From: JBDTGE01 sp050742975
GTDB lineage: Bacteria; Actinomycetota; Actinomycetes; Mycobacteriales; Jatrophihabitantaceae
Direction of reading: 5' to 3'
NCBI GenBank assembly: GCA_050742975.1
Contig: JBOGDQ010000273.1
Location: forward strand, 1 to 9,527
Length of the DNA stretch: 9,527 nucleotides
The notes below the pieces were generated by a model. That model did not search any database, was not told the DNA's origin, and worked only from the letters and a program-made list of their open reading frames with translations. Numbering within the stretch: position 1 is the first letter of the stretch; the number at the start of each line of letters is the position of its first letter. This document shows, piece after piece, positions 6,222 through 9,527 of this stretch. Made by a program: the position numbers and the translations under genes.

Positions 6222-8143
6222 GTCTGTCCCCTCACTGCGGTGAGGTACCGGCCCAGTGCACTGATCGGGAACACCAGGCGGTACATCTCGTAGTTGATGT
6301 AGAAATCACCCGGGAATCCGGTCCCGGTGTACAGCTCCTCGTCCCAACCGCCGTCCGGGCGCTGGGTGTGCCTCAGCCACGCGATGCCACGGTCGACGGC
6401 GTCGGTGCGGGCGTCGACTGCGATCAGCGCGAGCAGCGCCCAGGCTGTTTGCGACGCCGTGGAGGAGCCGCGCCCGCGCCACTCACTGTCACGATAGGCC
6501 CGCAGGTCCTCGCCCCAGCCGCCGCCGGGATTCTGGTGCTCCTCGAGCCAGCGCACCGCGCGCCGCACCGGGATGCTGTCCGCGCCCATTCCCGCGGCGA
6601 TCAGCGCCGGAACAACCGCGCCCGTCCCGTAGACGTGATTGGCGCCCCAGCGCCCGAACCAGGCGCCGTCCAACTCCTGCGCGTCGAGCAGCCACTGCAC
6701 CCCGCGGCGGGTCGCCTCGTGCCCGCCCTCGCCGCAGTGGGCGAGCATTTCGACGACGTGCGCGGTGACGTCCGCCGACGGCGGGTCGATCACCGCGCCG
6801 AAGTCGCAGAACGGCAGCTTCTCCACCAGCCGGCGGGTGTTGTCCGCGTCGAACGCTGCCCAGCCACCGTCACGCGACTGCATGCCCAGGGTCCAGCGCA
6901 GCCCCCGCTCGATCGCCGCGGCCGTTCCGGGCACCACGTCCTCACCGATCCGGCGCAGCGCCAGCACCACCTCGGCGGTGTCGTCGATGTCCGGGTAGAG
7001 GTCGTTCGCGAACTCGAACGCCCATCCCGCGGGGTCGAGATCCGGCCGCCGCACGGCCCAGTCGCCCTTGACCGAGATCTCCTCGGCGAGCAGCCACTTC
7101 GTCGCGGACATGACGGACGGATCGGCGGGGTCGACGCCCGCGTCCAGCAAGGCCGTCACCGCGAGGCAGGTGTCCCACACCGGCGACTGGCAGGCCTCCA
7201 GGCGGCGGACCGGTCCGTCGGGCGTCTGCTCGTGGACGAGGAATCCGTCCAGCCCGCTGATCGCGGCCACCAGCGCCGGATCCTCGAGCGGTCGCCCGAG
7301 CAGGTGCAGCGCGAGGATCGAGTACACCCACGGCGGCTGGATCCCGCCCCACCCGCCGTCGGCCTCCTGCCGGTCCAGGATCCACCGGCCCGCGCGGCGC
7401 ATCGCGCGAGTGCGCACCGGGTTCAGCGGCAGGCGGTCGTACACCTTGAGCACCCGGTCGAGGAGCTGGAAGGCGATTGCGGTCGCGCCGGCCTTGACCT
7501 TCGGCGGCGTCACGTTCGTGCGTAGTTCGGCGACGGTGAACGGCAGCGGACGCACCGGGCGGAGCGTGGCGACGACGGTGATCGGCACGACCGTCTGCCG
7601 CGCCCAGCAGCCCCAGTCGTAGACGTTCAGCGGGAACCAGTGCGGCAGCAGGACCAGCTCCGGCGGCATCGACGGCAACTCGTCCCACGACCACTCGCCG
7701 AACAGCGCCAGCCAGATGCGGGTGAACACCCGACTCGACTCGATGCCGCCGCCGGCCAGCACGAACGCACGCGCAGCGCTCAGGTGCGGCGCGTCGACGT
7801 CGTCACCCGCGAGGCGCAGCGCGACGTACGCCTCGATCGTGGTCGACACATCACCCGGACCGCCCTCGAACGTCGCCCAGGTGCCGTCGGCCCGCTGCTG
7901 AGAGCGGATCCAGCGGGCCGCCTGATCGAGCTCGTCCGGGCGGAGGATGCCGAGGAACTGGCGCAGCAGCAGGTCCTCCGCGTCCATCGTGACGTTGGTC
8001 CGCAGCTCGCCCTTCCACCAGCCGGCGGGCGCCTGCCGATCCACGAGGTGCCGCTGCGCCCGGCGCAGGACGGCATCCACCTCGCTCGTCAGCTCTTCCG
8101 TCGTCAGTGTGGTCAACGCGTCCTCACTCCAGTCGTCCGTCAC
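6218..8143 (-). CDS. shc: Squalene-hopene cyclase
   Basis: The enzyme (also called HpnF) cyclises squalene to hopene/hopanol and acts as a monotopic membrane protein. The 641 residues are full length for the family. The catalytic acid motif DIDDTA is at 385-390 (D385, D387, D388), corresponding to the DXDD motif of bacterial class II triterpene cyclases. Several QW repeats are visible, around 82-90 (QQRADGTWA), 259-266 (QEADGGWG), 422-429 (QSRDGGWA), 489-495, 537-543 and 594-600. GELRTNVTMDAEDLLL at 45-60 and WFGRWGANHVYGTGA at 495-509 are also typical. The start is GTG at 8143, overlapping the stop of the prenyl synthase gene (GTGA). No clear Shine-Dalgarno is seen, so translation is probably coupled to the gene before it. 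The stop overlaps the next start as ATGA. Plain diterpene-cyclase function is unlikely given full-length similarity and the hpn context. Confidence 0.96.
   Translation of the reverse strand: MTDDWSEDALTTLTTEELTSEVDAVLRRAQRHLVDRQAPAGWWKGELRTNVTMDAEDLLLRQFLGILRPDELDQAARWIRSQQRADGTWATFEGGPGDVSTTIEAYVALRLAGDDVDAPHLSAARAFVLAGGGIESSRVFTRIWLALFGEWSWDELPSMPPELVLLPHWFPLNVYDWGCWARQTVVPITVVATLRPVRPLPFTVAELRTNVTPPKVKAGATAIAFQLLDRVLKVYDRLPLNPVRTRAMRRAGRWILDRQEADGGWGGIQPPWVYSILALHLLGRPLEDPALVAAISGLDGFLVHEQTPDGPVRRLEACQSPVWDTCLAVTALLDAGVDPADPSVMSATKWLLAEEISVKGDWAVRRPDLDPAGWAFEFANDLYPDIDDTAEVVLALRRIGEDVVPGTAAAIERGLRWTLGMQSRDGGWAAFDADNTRRLVEKLPFCDFGAVIDPPSADVTAHVVEMLAHCGEGGHEATRRGVQWLLDAQELDGAWFGRWGANHVYGTGAVVPALIAAGMGADSIPVRRAVRWLEEHQNPGGGWGEDLRAYRDSEWRGRGSSTASQTAWALLALIAVDARTDAVDRGIAWLRHTQRPDGGWDEELYTGTGFPGDFYINYEMYRLVFPISALGRYLTAVRGQT
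6230..6245 (-). promoter_or_regulatory. Hairpin overlapping the ribosome binding site of hpnG-ispH
   Basis: On the mRNA strand, CCTCAC-CGCA-GTGAGG is a perfect 6-bp stem with a four-base loop at the end of shc. Its 3' arm runs directly into the Shine-Dalgarno GAGGGGA, which is about six bases from the fusion's ATG at 6221. When folded it would hide part of the ribosome site. Ribosomes finishing shc would open it, giving translational coupling. This is inferred from base pairing only. Confidence 0.35.
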
Positions 8144-9174
8144 CTGTCACGCGCAACGATGTAGCGCGCGACGTTCGCAAGATCTTCCCCAGCTCGCCGA
8201 TCGATTCCGTTCACGCGCGCGAGGCAGCCGAGCGCGCGATCGAGCAGCCGGTCGGCCTCGGCGAGCGCCCAGTCGACCCCGCCGGCCTCGACGATGAGCG
8301 AGGTCACCAACGCGACCTCGTCCTCGGCCTTCGGGGGCCCGCCCTGAAGCAGCGCCGTGAGCCGGTCCGAGGCCGGAGTCGCCGCTCGCATCGCGGCGAC
8401 GATCACCGCGCTGCTCTTGCCGGCCCGCACGTCCGAGGAGGCCGACTTGCCGGTGACGCCCGGGTCGCCGACGACCCCGAGAACATCGTCGACGAGCTGG
8501 AACGCCAGCCCCAGCGAGTGCCCGTACCCGGCGAGCGCCGCGACATCGCCCGTCGCCGCACCGGCCGCCACCGCGCCGATCGACGCGGCGCAGGACAGCA
8601 GCGCCGCGGTCTTGCCTGCCTCCATCTGCAGCACGTCCGCCAGCTCGACGTGGTCCTGACGTTCGAGGGCGAGGTCGGCGGACTGGCCGCTGATCAACTC
8701 CTGCACCGCGGCCAGCAGGTACGGAACGGTGCGTGCCGCGCTGGCCGCCTCCCGCCCGAGGACCTGCGCCGCGGCGGTCAGCATCGCGTTCCCGCCGAGG
8801 ATCGCCTGACCCTCGCCGAACGCCACCCAGCCAGTGGCCCGGTGCCGGCGCTCGGTGTCGCCGTCCATGATGTCGTCGTGCAGCAGCGAGAAGTTGTGCA
8901 CCAGTTCCAGGGCCACGCCGCCGGGCACGGCGATCCTCGCCTCCGCGCCGACGGCCTCGGCCGAGAGCAGCGCGAGGGTGGGGCGCACCAGCTTGCCGCC
9001 GCCGCCCTCGACCGCGTCGCCATTGGCGTCGCACCAGCCCAGTTGGTAGCCGGCGACCAGGCGCATCCTCGCGTCGGGGATCGCGTCCACCGCCGTGCGC
9101 AGCGCCGGCTCGACGAGCTCGCGCGCCCGTGCGATCGCCTGCGGCGCGCGAACTGCCTCGCGTCCTGTTCTCAT
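8140..9174 (-). CDS. Polyprenyl diphosphate synthase of the hopanoid operon
   Basis: This is a trans-isoprenyl diphosphate synthase condensing IPP with allylic diphosphates. It probably supplies FPP (or GGPP) for squalene formation. The 344 residues have the first aspartate-rich motif DDIMD at 100-104 (LLHDDIMDGDTERRHR) and the second region FQLVDD at 225-230 followed by VLGVVGD. KLVRP at 61-65 binds IPP, and GK at 242-243 and 252-253 are conserved. Phe at 95, five residues before the first motif, and Ser at 96 affect chain length and lean towards a short product, but product length cannot be fixed by eye. ATG at 9174 is preferred over an upstream in-frame start at 9285. It forms an ATGA overlap with the hpnE stop and has GAGG eight bases upstream, while the upstream 37 residues are arginine/glycine-rich and overlap hpnE coding sequence. 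The downstream neighbour is shc, by a 4-nt overlap. Confidence 0.92.
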   Translation of the reverse strand: MRTGREAVRAPQAIARARELVEPALRTAVDAIPDARMRLVAGYQLGWCDANGDAVEGGGGKLVRPTLALLSAEAVGAEARIAVPGGVALELVHNFSLLHDDIMDGDTERRHRATGWVAFGEGQAILGGNAMLTAAAQVLGREAASAARTVPYLLAAVQELISGQSADLALERQDHVELADVLQMEAGKTAALLSCAASIGAVAAGAATGDVAALAGYGHSLGLAFQLVDDVLGVVGDPGVTGKSASSDVRAGKSSAVIVAAMRAATPASDRLTALLQGGPPKAEDEVALVTSLIVEAGGVDWALAEADRLLDRALGCLARVNGIDRRAGEDLANVARYIVARDR

Positions 9175-9527
9175 GCCACATACCTCAGCATCCGGGGCGG
9201 GTCGACGGCCATAGCGTTTTCCGCCGCGGTGACCCCGCTGCGGACGGCACTCTCCATCGTGTCCGGCCAGCCGGTGTCGGTCCACGCACCGGCCAGCCAG
9301 ATGTTGTCCAGCCCGCTGACGCTGCCCGGCCGCAGCGCCGCGTGACCGGCGCTCTGGCGGAACGTCGCACGCCGCTCCCGCGTGACGAACGCGTCGAGCA
9401 CGTCAGCGCGCCGCGCTCCGGGCAGCAGCCGCGCCAGCTCGGCGAGGTACTGCTCGCGCAGGACTGCGCTGGGGGTGTCGACGATGTCGTCGGCCGCAGA
9501 CACGGTGATCGCGAGGTACTGCGCGGA
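9171..9527 (-). CDS. hpnE: C-terminal part of squalene-associated FAD-dependent desaturase HpnE (partial)
   Basis: The frame is open to the right edge, and the last 118 residues are visible, beginning SAQYLAITVSAADD. The signature is the C-terminal FAD-binding end of amine-oxidase-type desaturases: FRQSAGHAALRP followed by LDNIWLAGAWTDTGWPDTMESAVRSG. In HpnE this belongs to the enzyme that converts hydroxysqualene to squalene after HpnC and HpnD. The carotenoid/phytoene desaturase family ends similarly, so the assignment to HpnE leans on the neighbouring prenyl synthase, shc and hpnH. The GTG at 9503 is an internal codon, not the start, because similarity continues upstream of it. The stop overlaps the next ATG (ATGA). 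Confidence 0.88.
   Translation of the reverse strand, partial: SAQYLAITVSAADDIVDTPSAVLREQYLAELARLLPGARRADVLDAFVTRERRATFRQSAGHAALRPGSVSGLDNIWLAGAWTDTGWPDTMESAVRSGVTAAENAMAVDPPRMLRYVA

Noticed and set aside
9175..9285. N-terminal extension of the prenyl synthase to 381 residues
   Set aside because: The extra 37 residues lie over the end of hpnE in another frame, are Arg/Gly/His-rich, and the ATG at 9174 has a good ribosome site and the same ATGA overlap as its neighbours.
8107..9345. Plus-strand open frame of 412 codons opposite the prenyl synthase
   Set aside because: It is Arg-rich, lacks domains and covers a gene with both aspartate-rich motifs intact.
1..9527. tRNA, rRNA, CRISPR arrays, insertion sequences and long repeats
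   Set aside because: None were recognised by eye. Non-coding space is limited to two short gaps (1606-1653 and 2704-2828), neither of which contains such a structure.

Overview
The window is very GC-rich and strongly codon-biased. It carries a hopanoid operon in the actinobacterial order together with a stand-alone LigD-type polymerase, so the source is most likely a high-GC Actinomycetota. The genus cannot be read from this sequence. All but one of the genes lie on the minus strand.

Left part (1-2703, minus strand, transcribed right to left): a stand-alone NHEJ-type primase-polymerase (LigD PolDom family) is followed after 48 bp by hsdM, the methyltransferase subunit of a type I restriction-modification system. 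hsdM runs by a TTGA overlap into a further gene that leaves the window at the left edge, where an hsdS or hsdR would be expected. Middle part (2704-3728): a 125-bp divergent spacer leads to a single plus-strand gene for a small multi-pass membrane protein of the DMT/NIPA-like transporter class. Its 3' end overlaps the 3' end of hpnH tail to tail by 38 bp, with a GC-rich hairpin inside the overlap.

Right part (3691-9527, minus strand): a tightly packed hopanoid operon in the order hpnE (partial, entering from the right edge), polyprenyl diphosphate synthase, squalene-hopene cyclase (shc/hpnF), an hpnG-ispH fusion, hpnH. Every junction is a 1-4 nt stop/start overlap. Known family functions give a coherent route. 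The IspH domain makes IPP/DMAPP, the prenyl synthase extends them to FPP or a related prenyl diphosphate, and HpnE (with HpnC/HpnD, presumably beyond the edge) yields squalene. Shc cyclises squalene to hopene, HpnH adds a 5'-deoxyadenosyl group, and the HpnG domain removes adenine to start the bacteriohopanepolyol side chain.

The most notable item is the 505-residue protein at 4704-6221. It joins a complete HpnG-type nucleoside phosphorylase to a complete IspH, so one polypeptide carries the last step of the MEP isoprenoid pathway and a late hopanoid side-chain step. Secondary observations are a hairpin that could mask the ribosome binding site of this fusion, the hairpin in the convergent overlap, and an in-frame mini-ORF before the transporter.
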